Shown: piece by piece, positions 31,753 through 44,510 of the stretch
How the letters are laid out: every line of letters starts with the position of its first letter
Numbering within the stretch: the first letter of the stretch is position 1
Origin: Setoptus koraiensis
Lineage: Eukaryota > Arthropoda
NCBI GenBank assembly: GCA_048013815.1
Contig: CM106586.1
Location: 14,632,001-14,696,000 of the forward strand
Length of the DNA stretch: 64,000 nt
Direction of reading: 5' to 3'
Notes under the pieces: model-generated
Databases searched by the model: none
The model's input: the letters and a program-made list of their open reading frames with translations, nothing else
What the model was told of the DNA's origin: nothing
Made by a program: the position numbers and the translations under genes

Positions 31753-32478
31753 TTAAAAGGCATAGGGCCAATCATTAATATCTGAGCCAACCAATACGAT
31801 ATTCAAATTGACATCTATTATGTCATTGTCAGCTACTCCATCAACTGTAATTCCATCAATGACTTGGCAGATCATCGCAGATGAGTATAGTGATGCAATA
31901 GGTCGATTGAAATTTACAACATGGTAAGCAAACTCCCTGATATCAACATTCTCAATTTTCTTTAGTTCCACAAGCTTATTGATAGCTGCGTGAAAATTAA
32001 AATATTTCCCGCTGTCTGTCCTGTAAGGCTCGCATAAATCCTTTTTTATCTGTTCGACAATTCCATCTAAATTGTCTCCAGACTTGATATTGGTGATGAG
32101 GAATTTTTTAAAATTCTCTAGAAATTCTTTTTCTACAAACGAAGCGCTACGTTTCAATCCGGCGGTTATGCGAGTCACCTTTATCATATCAACTCGGCTT
32201 GATAGAGATACTCCAGTGGCCACTTGTAATACTCTCATCAATTGGCGAGGCAAGTGAGATCTAACGCTCTGTCGATGGGCGTCGTTATTGACGCCAAAAG
32301 TTAGTTTTGAACTGCCTGCCAACTTCGGATCCTCCTTTGTGTACCATTCTTCTATTTCTCGTTCTATCATTCCTATCTGCTCTAAGAAACGTTTCGGCTC
32401 AGAGGCATTTGCAACGGAGCAGACCGCGACAAATGAAATCGTCGCAGCAAAAATAAGAATCACATTGATTGGTCTCAT
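31753..32478 (-). CDS. Secreted single-domain paralogue of the unrecognised family
   Basis: Single exon of 241 residues with a signal peptide (about 1-25, ending near NASEP). It carries one copy of the domain found twice in the gene at 28908-30365. The shared marks are IEREIEEWY near the start, AHRQS and HLPRQLMRVLQVATGVS, LCEPYR, FNFHAAINKLVELKK, LYSSAMICQVID, and WPY three residues from the end. The two domain cysteines (in LCEP and MICQ) are conserved in all copies and probably pair. It is transcribed in the same direction as the two-domain gene and opposite to the third paralogue at 35221. The HWP of the others is HLP here. Function unknown. Confidence 0.85.
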   Translation of the reverse strand: MRPINVILIFAATISFVAVCSVANASEPKRFLEQIGMIEREIEEWYTKEDPKLAGSSKLTFGVNNDAHRQSVRSHLPRQLMRVLQVATGVSLSSRVDMIKVTRITAGLKRSASFVEKEFLENFKKFLITNIKSGDNLDGIVEQIKKDLCEPYRTDSGKYFNFHAAINKLVELKKIENVDIREFAYHVVNFNRPIASLYSSAMICQVIDGITVDGVADNDIIDVNLNIVLVGSDINDWPYAF

Positions 32479-33926
32479 TTTTCGAGCAGGGCACTATCAA
32501 TTTATCAATTAGTCAGAAATTAACTGTAACTTTTTTTCGTGAATTGTGTTTCTTTTCGGACACGCAAAGGACACAGAGTGCGGAAAACTATTTTCATCTT
32601 TTCTGGCTCACGCCACGCTTTACAATATTTGTGGAGTTTATTTTTAACATATATTCTCCTGACAGTTGATTCGCACATGAAACTCTGGCAACATTCTGGA
32701 TAGTTGTCTCGATCGATTTGTCGAAATGAATCAACTGCTTGATGTATAATAAACTGAACACTTCGCGTGAATATACATACTAGGCTTAGGTTTTTTTCTC
32801 TTAACTTCTTTCTCTTCACAAGTTAATGAACTTGAATTGAGTTCTCCTAAGTTTATTTCCTCTCAACTTGAGAAGTTGCGCGGTATAAGTCCAAACTTGG
32901 CCCGGTATTGTTCCAATTCTGGCGAGATCGATGTGATTTGATTGTCATTCATAAGAGAGATCACACGTAAAGTCCGTGGATGAAAACTAATTCGCAGTTC
33001 TATTTATTCACACTATCGATGTTTCAATTATTCGTGCAGTCACATTCGAGGTATCATGATCTACATCCCTATTGTGCTAGTCTTATCTGTAGCGACATGC
33101 ACTAGGATTGATTTAACCCTCACTCGAGATCCATATGAATTGGTGAATGTATCCGAGATTCTCATAAAAATGGTTACCATCTTCATTCTTGCTGGCATTA
33201 TCGATGTCAATATGTTCTTTAGTTCTATTGCTTGTACTGTCAACGTAAAATTGTCTGTATCTCATTTGTAGTTGCTTGTGAGGATTGGCCGGCATGAAAA
33301 AAGTCGACACAAAGTCTATGAATGCACAAAATCCAATCAAATAAATCATGCCATCCCATCCGATGAAAGTTGTGAGGTATTGCGATAATTGTCAGTCAAT
33401 AGCAGCAATTGTAGATAGAGGATAGCATTATTATTTCATGTTTGCTAACATGGAATCAAAGGCTATCCCATTTCCATCATGTGATGCCTCATTTTATTTG
33501 ACAGGTAAGTAAATAATATATTGATACAATATTAGAACAACCTGTTGTGTCATAAACGATAGATAAACAAACTAGTATCTATATACTGTCACCAGAAAGA
33601 GTTTTTTTCCAGAGAAGAAGGAAAAAGTTTGCGTCATCATTTGCTATAATTGATAGGCAGCGTGAAAAAACTTTGTTTGCATGCATATTTGTCGACATGT
33701 GTCCTGGGTCATTCAAACTATCAACGTCAGAGAAACTTTCAAAGAGCGAAAAACTACGTCTATCAAACAGAATATCGAAGCTTTGTTAGTTGAAATTCCA
33801 CAACAACTCATAAGAGCAAATTACAAAGGGATGAATCTCTGTTTCAGAGAAAGATTTTTATTCACAAGTCACGAGAAGAAGTATTCATAATTAGTGAAGT
33901 GCGATACAATCTAAATAATTATAACC
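32479..33926. other. Intergenic with short unassigned open frames
   Basis: Contains the promoter side of the minus-strand gene ending at 32478 and of the plus-strand gene starting at 33927. Several frames of 60-100 codons exist. One (33113-33349, minus) begins with a membrane-like segment and has an NRT sequon, but it overlaps a plus-strand frame (33056-33271) and has no acceptor or family support. Another (32520-32819, minus) is Cys/Lys/Arg-rich without a signal peptide. None was accepted as a gene. Confidence 0.55.
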
Positions 33927-34075
33927 ATGATCTTTATGAAACAAATGAGCCTTGTAGTGGCCACCACATCAATAATTTGCATTCTATTGAAACCCAATAC
34001 CGTTAAATCAAGAGAAATAGTAAGTGTATTGCAATAAGATCTGCATGAAGTTGTTAGTCAAATATGATTAGAAAG

Positions 34076-34106
<31 letters not shown>

Positions 34107-34833
34107 TACAAACTATGAAGAAACTTAATGTATATTCTAAATGTGTCATTTTCATTTTGATGTCTTGTAATATCACTAATATGAACCTACTATTCGCATT
34201 CAGGATGCTGCACTCGTTCAACCAATGGCCGATACACTGAAGAGTCTGATAGGTACTATTACTGTTGGCAGTAATTTGGAGATTCATACCAACGTGAATG
34301 AAATGGCAAAGGATCTAATTTCACTAGCATGGCAAACAGGATTTCCAATGAACATTCCGGCGGGAGCCTCGGAAAAAACACAAGCCTTCTATGCAAGAGT
34401 TGTAGAGAGAGCCTATGCTACACCTGTTGATGGGTTACCGAGAAAAACCTTGGATCAGTTGAGGCAAGATATGGACGCTATAATAGACAGTGTTGTAGCT
34501 GAAATCAGGGCAAGTCCCGATGGCATTTATACCGATATGACACAGATAAAAGTTAATGGAGTTCCTATCGAGGATGCCCTAGTTAAAGTTGGCGTACAAC
34601 TGCGAGCATACGGCGTTGATATTTATAATTACAAGAACATTGCGCAAATGGTATTAGGGGTACCGATATTACCAAATGTTGCATCTGCCATGATAGGGGC
34701 CACAAAGATGTTACCCATGACCGCAATAACTGATAATCTTCCATCGATGCCATCAATGCAATCGGCACTGTCATTGAATTTACTAACTAGCAATTTGGCG
34801 TCTAGATTGCCTAGTGTGTCATCAATAATCTAA
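33927..34833 (+). CDS. Secreted cysteine-free protein, two exons, family not recognised
   Basis: Exon 1 is 33927-34019 (31 codons, phase 0, GTAAGT donor). Exon 2 is 34204-34833 after a CAG acceptor, giving 240 residues. Exon 1 is a signal peptide with an uncharged core (VVATTSIICILL) and supplies the start that exon 2 lacks. The mature part has no cysteine. It is predicted mostly helical, with repeated short hydrophobic helices and a Met/Pro/Ser/Leu-rich C-terminus (PSMPSMQ). Length and location match the neighbouring secreted family, but the AH.QS, HWP, LC and WPY marks are all absent, so I treat it as unrelated or very diverged. The intron carries a TA microsatellite (34076-34102). Confidence 0.75.
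34076..34102. repeat. (TA)n microsatellite in intron
   Basis: About 13 TA units inside the single intron of the cysteine-free secreted-protein gene. Confidence 0.9.
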
Positions 34834-35148
34834 CGGTCGCTGATACCGTCGCGTAGCGGTATCACAACAGATGATGAACTATAGCAACGATCATTGATCG
34901 ATCATATACAACTGCAAATGGAACGATCTCCATTGAAGCAACAGCGTTGAATGATAATTGTAAAAATAATTTTCTACCAAAAATAAAACCCTAATCAAAT
35001 ATGCTTCTGAAAATGTTACAAAAATAACTCAAAAAAGTTAGAGACACATCAAGCTATGACCAATGACTAGCAAGCCTATGGAGAATACATATCTATGAAT
35101 GGAAAGAATGACTTGATGAACAATTGAAGCTGCACAAGCCTACTGCAC
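34834..35148. other. Short intergenic stretch
   Basis: 3' UTR of the gene ending at 34833, with an AATAAA near 34981, followed by the upstream region of the next gene. No other feature seen. Confidence 0.6.
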
Positions 35149-35155
35149 TATAAAG
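35149..35155 (+). promoter_or_regulatory. TATA box of the third secreted paralogue
   Basis: TATAAAG lies 72 bp before the ATG at 35221, leaving room for a start site near 35180 and a short A-rich leader. Confidence 0.6.
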
Positions 35156-35220
35156 TGGCGTCTGTTCTTTATTGATAATACAGTATCTTATGCTTCCGTT
35201 AAAAATAAAAAACTAGAGTT

Positions 35221-35967
35221 ATGAAGTTGATCTATGCGTTTGCTGCAGGTTGTGTGGCGATTATTTTTGTGCTGAGCTATGCCTTGGCAGCGATCGAAGA
35301 ACAGGAACGCTTTCAAGCGAAAATAGATATGATTAACCGTGAAGTTGACAAATGGTACAAAAAAGAATCATTTCTGCGGAGGGGTTTTAAAGAGTTGGTC
35401 GGGATTACTGCAAGTGAAGCGCATGAGCAAAGCCAAAGAAACCATTGGCCTAGACAAATGATGAGAGTGTTACAATTGACCACAGGAGTGTCCTCATCTG
35501 CCATGGTTTACAGCCCGAGAGTTATCCGTATTGTTTCAGGTTTGAAGCATAATGATTTTCCGGCTCAACAAGAGTTTCTATCCAATCTACGACAATTCAC
35601 TTTCACGAAGTCATGGCCCGAACATGATGATTCCGAATCAAGTAAAGAAATTTTCATGAAAAGAGTGGAGTTATTGTGCGCGCCTTTCAGACCAGGCAGT
35701 AAGGGATATTTCGATTTCAAAAGTGCGATAGACGAACTGATAGAAGTAAAGAAAACTGAAAATGTCGGGGATGAACGATTCATCGACCATGTGGTTCTCA
35801 CTAATCAATCTATCGGACCCCTCTATACAGCCGCAATGGTTTGTCAAGTAATTGATGCAATCAAGCACAGTGTGATGAAGTCCACTGTTGAATTCAGGCT
35901 GAAAGATTTAGAATTACCGGACGGTAGTAACGACGGAATTGCCAACTGGCCTTACCCCTCATACTGA
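35221..35967 (+). CDS. Secreted single-domain paralogue of the unrecognised family
   Basis: Single exon of 248 residues with a strong signal peptide (MKLIYAFAAG to about ALAA at 24). One domain copy shows INREVDKWYKKE, AHEQS, NHWPRQMMRVLQLTTGVS, SGLK, LCAPFR, FDFKSAIDELIEVKKTENV, LYTAAMVCQVIDAI and a WPY five residues from the C-terminus. It is the clearest single-domain relative of the second domain of the 28908-30365 protein and of the 31753-32478 protein. The two domain cysteines are conserved and no other cysteine is shared. It has its own TATA box and converges on KCMF1, whose stop lies 135 bp away. Function unknown. Confidence 0.87.
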   Translation: MKLIYAFAAGCVAIIFVLSYALAAIEEQERFQAKIDMINREVDKWYKKESFLRRGFKELVGITASEAHEQSQRNHWPRQMMRVLQLTTGVSSSAMVYSPRVIRIVSGLKHNDFPAQQEFLSNLRQFTFTKSWPEHDDSESSKEIFMKRVELLCAPFRPGSKGYFDFKSAIDELIEVKKTENVGDERFIDHVVLTNQSIGPLYTAAMVCQVIDAIKHSVMKSTVEFRLKDLELPDGSNDGIANWPYPSY

Positions 35968-36101
35968 ACCCTCGCTTGCGGGAATCCAACACGAATCTCT
36001 GGGCTGACAATGCAGACAGTTGCATTTGCTTTCTCATTCACAAGTGCAACTGTCAATGGCGCGCTATGGAAGTTCACTGATCATTGTATTTGATACTAGA
36101 T

Positions 36102-37325
36102 TTATTTCTGATTAGTCTTTTCTATAATTTTGCCAATTTGCATAAGTAACTCTTGGACAAACAGGCTTCTATCTGCTTTGAGAACCTCTTTCTGATGTTG
36201 CTCAGCCTCATTCAATATTGGCTCTGTACATCGCGACAATAAAAATTGATATTGAGGCGCATTCGCTGACACCGTTTGGCTAGTTCCGTTAGTCTGTGCA
36301 TTTCCTGAATTAGAGTTGACCGCACCCACACCAGATCCTATTGGACCCTGTTCCATTAATGTGACATATGGTTGATTGTGATACTGGCTTGCTGAGTGAT
36401 TTGTTGTTGTTGTTGAGCCTAACACAGAGCTGGGTACATGTTGCGCCGACAACTGGTTATTATTCATAGATTGAAATGTTCTCCGCATTATTCTGACCTC
36501 TCGATCACTCGTTGAACGTGCGAACGAGGGTGAAGACTGTAATTGCATCTGCAATTGATGTAGTTGAGAGGCGGGCGATTGTGCCGAGGTTCCTGTTCTC
36601 CCCCTACCTGATAATTGCGATAAAAGCTCGGCCAATGGATCCATTGCGTCCCGAGCACTAGGCGACGAACCTGTGGCTCCGCCGACAGAGTTGAATTGCG
36701 TTTGTGTTCTCCTGGCCCTGGCCCCTCCAGTTCTAGTGTGGCACCTCCCGCCTCGGCTCCCCCTCATGGCCACTTGATCAGTTAGATCACGCGGAGTTCT
36801 GTGTTCCATTGTTAAATGAGTAGCAAAATCTCCAAAGGTCAACTGATTAGTATCACCGCCGCATATGGGACAAACAACACCTACGGCAGTGTCGCCATGC
36901 TCCGGACTGCTGTGATCGGCGGTCACATGGTCTAAAAGTGTTCCCTCTGTATATCCTAAGCCACCACAGAACGGGCATGTCAATGATTGAGGCTGCTCTG
37001 AATTGATGGCTTCACCACTATAATATAGGTCATAATCGCTCCTGACTAATATACATTGCATTGGATGATCTACGGTATGCCTCGACGAAGTGAGGCCAGC
37101 TTCATAACATGTTGAGCATAGGTCATAATCGAAACAGACTAAACATTTGTACCTCAATCCCATGAAATTGTTTTTGCGGCAAGAATCACAAGAGACGCCT
37201 AGGTGAAGGAGAGATGGGAGAATAAGGAATAAACAGATTGTTAGTTATGAGTATAAATTAAGAGATGGTTTGTGATTGCGTTGATTTGTTGTGTGATTTG
37301 GCTCACCTTCATGATTGGTTGACAT
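36102..37325 (-). CDS. KCMF1: KCMF1, ZZ-type zinc-finger E3 ubiquitin ligase
   Basis: Two exons: 37307-37325 encodes MSTNHE plus one base, and after a 108-bp intron 36102-37198 completes the gene (371 residues). The tiny first exon was placed because it supplies the family start (M-S-x-x-H-E-G before V-S-C-D) with a GTGAGC donor in the right phase. The ZZ finger occupies about residues 7-55 (CDSC, C..C and CSTC pairs with two distal His). It is followed by two C2H2-like fingers beginning CPFC and CPIC, each with a paired His near the next DH/EH. The remainder is low-complexity, with a conserved C-terminal segment that includes SRCTEPIL. KCMF1 acts with UBR4 and RAD6-type E2s in N-degron and proteotoxic-stress ubiquitination. 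Size fits the family (about 380). Confidence 0.93.
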
Positions 37326-39553
<2,228 letters not shown>

Positions 39554-39888
39554 ACAGATAGGAGGACATATATAGTTCGAAAGAGAAACAGGGAGACAAC
39601 ATACAGTATGGATATTACCTACTCTATACTATATAACTATAACGGTATAGGAGCGCCTCCGAATCACTATATGGCGCCCATCGATTGTCCTCAAATAGGA
39701 TAAGAGACTATGCGAGCATGAGCAGCAGCCAAGTGACGAGATAGAAATTCTTTTTCCATTAATATATATAGATGATGTTTGTTGTTATTATTGTCAAAGA
39801 CCTTTCTTTAGTCAGAACTAACAAGATAGTCTATACACAAACTTTCGTTCATTAATCAGTAAAGAAGGTATCGATCAAGGTTCTAAGA

Positions 39889-39894
39889 AATAAA
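39889..39894 (+). terminator. Poly(A) signal of BTBD10
   Basis: AATAAA 336 bp past the BTBD10 stop and only 38 bp before the end of the convergent NDOR1 reading frame. Confidence 0.6.
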
Positions 39895-39931
39895 ATAATA
39901 TCAACACTAATAGTAATAACTTTACTGGGGT

Positions 39932-41785
39932 CTACCAGCAGTCGTACTGGATTCTGTTGCTCAATTCCATATTGACAATGTAATCCTCAGGCTTATCCAT
40001 AATAGCCTTCTTACTCTCAGGCAGTCCTATCAACATTTTAGTGAATGTGCGGCGTAAATCTTCGGGTAATTTGGAATTCCCCGCTACATAGATATTGGCT
40101 TCCTCATCCAATAGTAGTCTCATGAATTCATCACAATTTTCCATTATTAGGTCCTGGACATATTTCTTCGCACCTTCTCTCGAAAAAGTCACATATAGAG
40201 ATAATAATCCACTTCTCTCATATCTATTTAGCTCTTCAGAGAAATAAAAATCTTTGTCTTTATATCTACATCCAAAGTAGAGTATATTCTTTGATATATC
40301 GTTGGAGCAGCTCTTATCTTGGAGAAAACTTCTAAAGGGTGCTATACCGGTACCGGGACCGATCATTATTATAGGCTTATGGTCCTCAACGATTTTAAAA
40401 CTGGTCTTCTTCACATAGAAATATACTCTTCTGTCTTTCAAGTCACCTACAGTGTTCAATCTAGCCAAGTAGTTCGAACACAGTCCCAATCTATTTTTTC
40501 TCAGCCTAGTTTTATAGTTAACAACTCCCACTATGAGATGTAGCTCATTAGGAAATAACCTCACTGATGATGCTATAGAAAACGATCGCGGCTTTATGGG
40601 TGGTATCAGATCAAACAGATAGTCGAATTCGATGTTGGGTACAGTATGGGGAAAATCGATCAAGACCTCTAAAATGCTTCTTTTTGGTAGTGTACAGTAC
40701 TCGTAAAGCTCCTCCTGGCCGTCAGTGGTTGATAACTCCATGAGTTTATTCTTTTCTAAATCATCATGGCTGAAATGCCACAGAAACTGGAAGAATGAGC
40801 GCTTCGGCACAGATTGAATATCAAAGTAATACTTGACTAGATCATATATGCTGATATTATTGTCTCCAGTTACCGATTCTTCCGTAGGAATGAAGTCATA
40901 TAGATAATTTTCCATAAAATGCGCATTCCTCTTCGTAAGTTTCACTCTTGTGCTCCCGTCTAATTGGAGCAATTGCAAAAACGTTTGTATATTTTCATCG
41001 TGATTGGCCGGGAATATAGAGCATACATCGCCTGGCTCAAAATCAACCTTATCACATTTTATCACAACAAGCCTAGTGTCCTGGAAGTGATCATCGGGGG
41101 TCAGGCGTTGATTGACTGTGCAGTGGCCCTCCAGGATACGATACTGAGAAGTCATTCGAGATGAGAACGGACAGCTCGATTGACTGGCAACTAACGGGTG
41201 CGTTTTGACGTCGGCCATATAGGAACTGGTCGGCAGAATTTTGTCAACGGCATCGGAATTTGTCAACGTGTGTGTCGCATCATATGCCGGCCCTAGTAGT
41301 AGCTCATACAGTTTGGGCCAAAGTTCTGTGAGTTTAGGATAGATTTTTTGATCACAGCCATATGTGTCTTGCTCGTCACCGAGTGTGAGTTCTTGCTGGG
41401 CTTGGGCGCCACACTGCAAGAGTCTCTTGTATAGTATCTTGGCCACCCAATTGAACTTGGCATAGGAAGAATCTCCGATGCCATAGACTGCAAACTTGAG
41501 AGTTCTAAGGCAGTTTTGGGGCAGGTCCCTTCTCCTGATAAAATTTAAGAATAGCCTCATATTCTCTGGCTCTTGCCCGTGTCCCGTGGTGGAACAAACA
41601 AACAAGACAAACCGTTCCTTTATCAGTAACTTGAATTTGTAGTCGTCCATGGGCTTGACGACAACGCCAGGTAAGCCCCTTGCTCTGGCCATGTAGCCTA
41701 TCCGCCTGGCGAGATCCTCGGCGTTTCCTGTTTGGCTGCCATACAAGATGACCAAACCTTGGGTATCGACCTGGACAGCCGCCAT
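39932..41785 (-). CDS. NDOR1: NADPH-dependent diflavin oxidoreductase 1 (Tah18 family)
   Basis: Single exon of 617 residues, near the family's usual length of about 600. A flavodoxin-like FMN domain (about 10-160) has the GSQTGNAEDLA phosphate loop and STTGHG. An FAD-binding domain (about 200-440) has RSFSIASS at 398-405. An NADPH-binding domain has IGPGTGIAPFRSFL (about 468-481). It ends in a terminal aromatic Trp like other diflavin reductases. NDOR1 passes electrons from NADPH to the iron-sulfur protein CIAPIN1 at the start of cytosolic Fe-S cluster assembly. It is distinguished from cytochrome P450 reductase by the absence of an N-terminal membrane anchor and by length. Divergent from RMDN, convergent with BTBD10. 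Confidence 0.95.
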   Translation of the reverse strand: MAAVQVDTQGLVILYGSQTGNAEDLARRIGYMARARGLPGVVVKPMDDYKFKLLIKERFVLFVCSTTGHGQEPENMRLFLNFIRRRDLPQNCLRTLKFAVYGIGDSSYAKFNWVAKILYKRLLQCGAQAQQELTLGDEQDTYGCDQKIYPKLTELWPKLYELLLGPAYDATHTLTNSDAVDKILPTSSYMADVKTHPLVASQSSCPFSSRMTSQYRILEGHCTVNQRLTPDDHFQDTRLVVIKCDKVDFEPGDVCSIFPANHDENIQTFLQLLQLDGSTRVKLTKRNAHFMENYLYDFIPTEESVTGDNNISIYDLVKYYFDIQSVPKRSFFQFLWHFSHDDLEKNKLMELSTTDGQEELYEYCTLPKRSILEVLIDFPHTVPNIEFDYLFDLIPPIKPRSFSIASSVRLFPNELHLIVGVVNYKTRLRKNRLGLCSNYLARLNTVGDLKDRRVYFYVKKTSFKIVEDHKPIIMIGPGTGIAPFRSFLQDKSCSNDISKNILYFGCRYKDKDFYFSEELNRYERSGLLSLYVTFSREGAKKYVQDLIMENCDEFMRLLLDEEANIYVAGNSKLPEDLRRTFTKMLIGLPESKKAIMDKPEDYIVNMELSNRIQYDCW

Positions 41786-43421
41786 GATTCAAATGGTCGT
41801 CCGGCCAATTTAATAAATAATAAATTAAAAAATGTTATGGTGGATGGGATCTGTTTGTTGGGGGCAGCACCATTTCTAACATGTGTCTGCCAAGTTCAGT
41901 AAAGATCCGCTGGCCTACGGCGGCGCTCTACTTTTAACACGGAGTGTCTTTCTAGAAAAGAGGGCGATTCTACTCAATTTTTATTTATCATTTCTTTGTT
42001 ATTTTTTTTTTTTTTCATAAAATCACCACCATCTATAACATTTATACACTATATGATTGTCAGGTTGATCTTGCTAATTATTAGGGATGTCTTTCCGAAA
42101 ATTTCACAGTCATCCCACGGCAATTTGTGTCTAGACATGGTCGAAATCAATTGTCAGCATGACCATGTTACATAACGATCATGGTGTCTCACAAGACTGT
42201 TCAATAGGTTGATTCACAAACACGTTGATGTAACAGCCAGAACAGACACACACACAAACACATACAGAGATTATGAATGCAGATTGCGCGCAATATTTCC
42301 CCTGCAGCAAATCACGCTAACAGGCCCTGCGACACAGGGACATGAACGCTGTCGCTTACCTATTGCGCGATGGGCGTGAACGGGCTACCGACACCAATAC
42401 CAGGTAAGGCGCTATTTGTGATGTACTAATTGCCGAATTAATTGTTATCGCCACCGCGACTATCTGCGACATCCTGTTGTCGCCCTGTTATCTTTTTTGG
42501 CCTCTAACAACAATCTATTATCTGTTTTGAGTGTGTCCCCAAGGGTACCGCGACGGTACCAAAACCGCTCAGGCCCCAGGTATTGCCAATGTTCTTCTCG
42601 AATCTATTAGGCAACCGATTTGTGTTTTAAGACTAGAGAGACTAGAAAGTCACTCTGCCCATCGCAGGCTAGCGTCTTTTATCATAAAATCAATTACTGA
42701 ACAACAACAACAACAACAACAACAGTGGCAAGCTAACCAGCTAGTATGCGTGTTGGGGGTATTCAAGGAGGTGGGCGTTTTGGCTCACAAGCTCACTTGT
42801 CAGGCCTAAAATACAGACACACACACACACACACTCCGAGTTGTCAACTCGTGTGTGTGTGTGTGCGCGTGCGCGTATCCCATTTGTTTTGTGTGTAGCT
42901 GAAAGTGTGCAGAATTTTCGGAACGACGCAGGGTTAGCGCAAAAATATACGCTCAAGAAAAACTGGTTGATTCTAAAGGTTTGGCACAGAGAGTTGACAG
43001 GTTTCGTCCGCAGCGTGGCGTTCAGGCCGCTCCAATGAAAACTTTTTTACGCTGATTGACACTAGCACCGACTCTAATAACCACATAATGGATAATTGTT
43101 GCACTCAGGCATCACTGGGCGCTTTGCCCCGCCACTTGCGGCCGAACATTGCGAATATTCTGGTTCGCAACTTTCTTTCTCACCGATACACATGCAATCG
43201 CACAATGTCTACTATGTGCACATTTATAGCCACTCGATACCAACAATAATACACGGATTATCTGGTCTCATTAGATCATCTGTAGATTGGAGAGAAGCCA
43301 TGTTATATAAACCGTAAACCATTTACCTCCATGCTTCTTTTGTAATACTACTCCCTACCGACCACCACTGTAGCAACAATATCAATTATCATTATCAACT
43401 AACAACATCAAACTTGTCAGA
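41786..43421. other. Intergenic between NDOR1 and RMDN (divergent)
   Basis: Holds a T-rich run near 42000-42016, CA/TG microsatellites (about 42247-42262, 42815-42834, 42850-42866) and a CAA tract (about 42699-42723). A short ATG-led segment (42371-42403) ends in CAG|GTAAGG, a good donor, and could be a leader exon of RMDN; this is unproven. No other gene is seen. Confidence 0.55.
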
Positions 43422-44510
43422 ATGATGGACGACATTAACAGACAGAGTTTCAAGGGAGTTTCGTGGGAAGTTTTCAAAGAAGCGGACATCCTTTATCAGA
43501 CCCGACAATATACCCGAGTGAGTCAAATATTGAAGTCTCAGCGGAACTGGCAATACAATGAACAAATATTATGGCGCCTGGGATCCTCGGAATACAAGCG
43601 GGCGCTGGAACTCAAGCTTGAAGAAGATGAATTGGGAATTCCTAACACTCTATCCAAAAGACTTTTTACCGATGCGCATTTATACTCGTTAAAATCCGTA
43701 GAGTTAGACGGAAACAATGGTCAAGCGCACAAGTGGGCTGCCATAACCATGGACCACGAATCCTTCTGTGCAAACTCTGACTACAAGAATCGCGAAAGAA
43801 TGTTACATCTACACTCTCACATTACAAAAGCGGTCTTTAAGTTACCACTTCTAGATGCCACCAGTTTCCACTCATTCGGACAGTCATACTACAAATTCTA
43901 TTGGCTTTATGATTATTTCTCAAGCGACAAAACTCATCCTATCTTCCGCGCTTATCCAGCATTTGCACTTACCATGTTTGAGAAGGCAGAACTAATCAAG
44001 ACGGAACCTTTTACGGGAAATACCATGATGATCGCGCTCATGTTGCTGACTTTGAATCGTAACATCGAGCACGCGTTTAATTTACTCAGAGCAATCATTG
44101 CCAATTATACCATAAATCCAAGGCCAGAAGACAAAGAGGTTGGTATTGGTGCGACTCTGGATTATCCAAAATTTTCCTCCCTCATTCGCTGCAGTTTATT
44201 GGACGTAACATATACAAGTAACAAAACTAATCTATAATAACCTCTCTCTTATACCCCATAACCACTCGTACCCATATTGCTCCATTAGGTTGTCGAGAAA
44301 TCATCAAGACTTCTTGGAGAGTATTATTGGTTGCACTTTGATAGAGCAGCGCAGGCAGCAGCAGTGGACGACGCGCTAGAAGCATTGCGAGCAGAGGCGG
44401 CAGCGAAAGCAGCAGAGGCGGCAGCAGCAGAGGCGGCAGCGGCAGCAGCAGCGGCGGCAGCAGCAGCGGCAGCGGCGGCAGATGAAGCGTCGAGGTCGCC
44501 GTCGTCGTGA
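43422..44510 (+). CDS. RMDN1: Regulator of microtubule dynamics (RMDN/FAM82) family protein
   Basis: The first coding exon starts at 43422 and holds the family core, a helical TPR-like solenoid: ADILYQTRQY, WRLGSSEYKRAL, AHLYSLKSVELDGNNGQAHKWAAI, HITKAVFKLPLLDATSFHSFGQ and FEKAELI. If unspliced it stops at 44235-44237 (271 residues). I prefer splicing at 44204 (GAC|GTAACA) to 44289, after a pyrimidine-rich CATTAG acceptor in the same phase. This adds 73 codons ending at 44510: a short linker, then an Ala/Glu/Lys helix and a long Ala run written with mixed GCA and GCG codons. RMDN proteins associate with microtubules and organelle membranes. The core is confident; the C-terminal exon is about even odds, because the opposite strand is also open there. 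Which of RMDN1-3 is not certain. Confidence 0.82.

Noticed and set aside
32520-32819. 99-codon minus-strand Cys/Lys-rich frame upstream of a secreted paralogue
   Set aside because: No signal peptide and no domain; more likely upstream non-coding DNA of the gene ending at 32478.
33056-33349. Overlapping membrane-like frames on both strands
   Set aside because: Each weakens the other; neither has a splice acceptor, promoter or homologue that I recognise.
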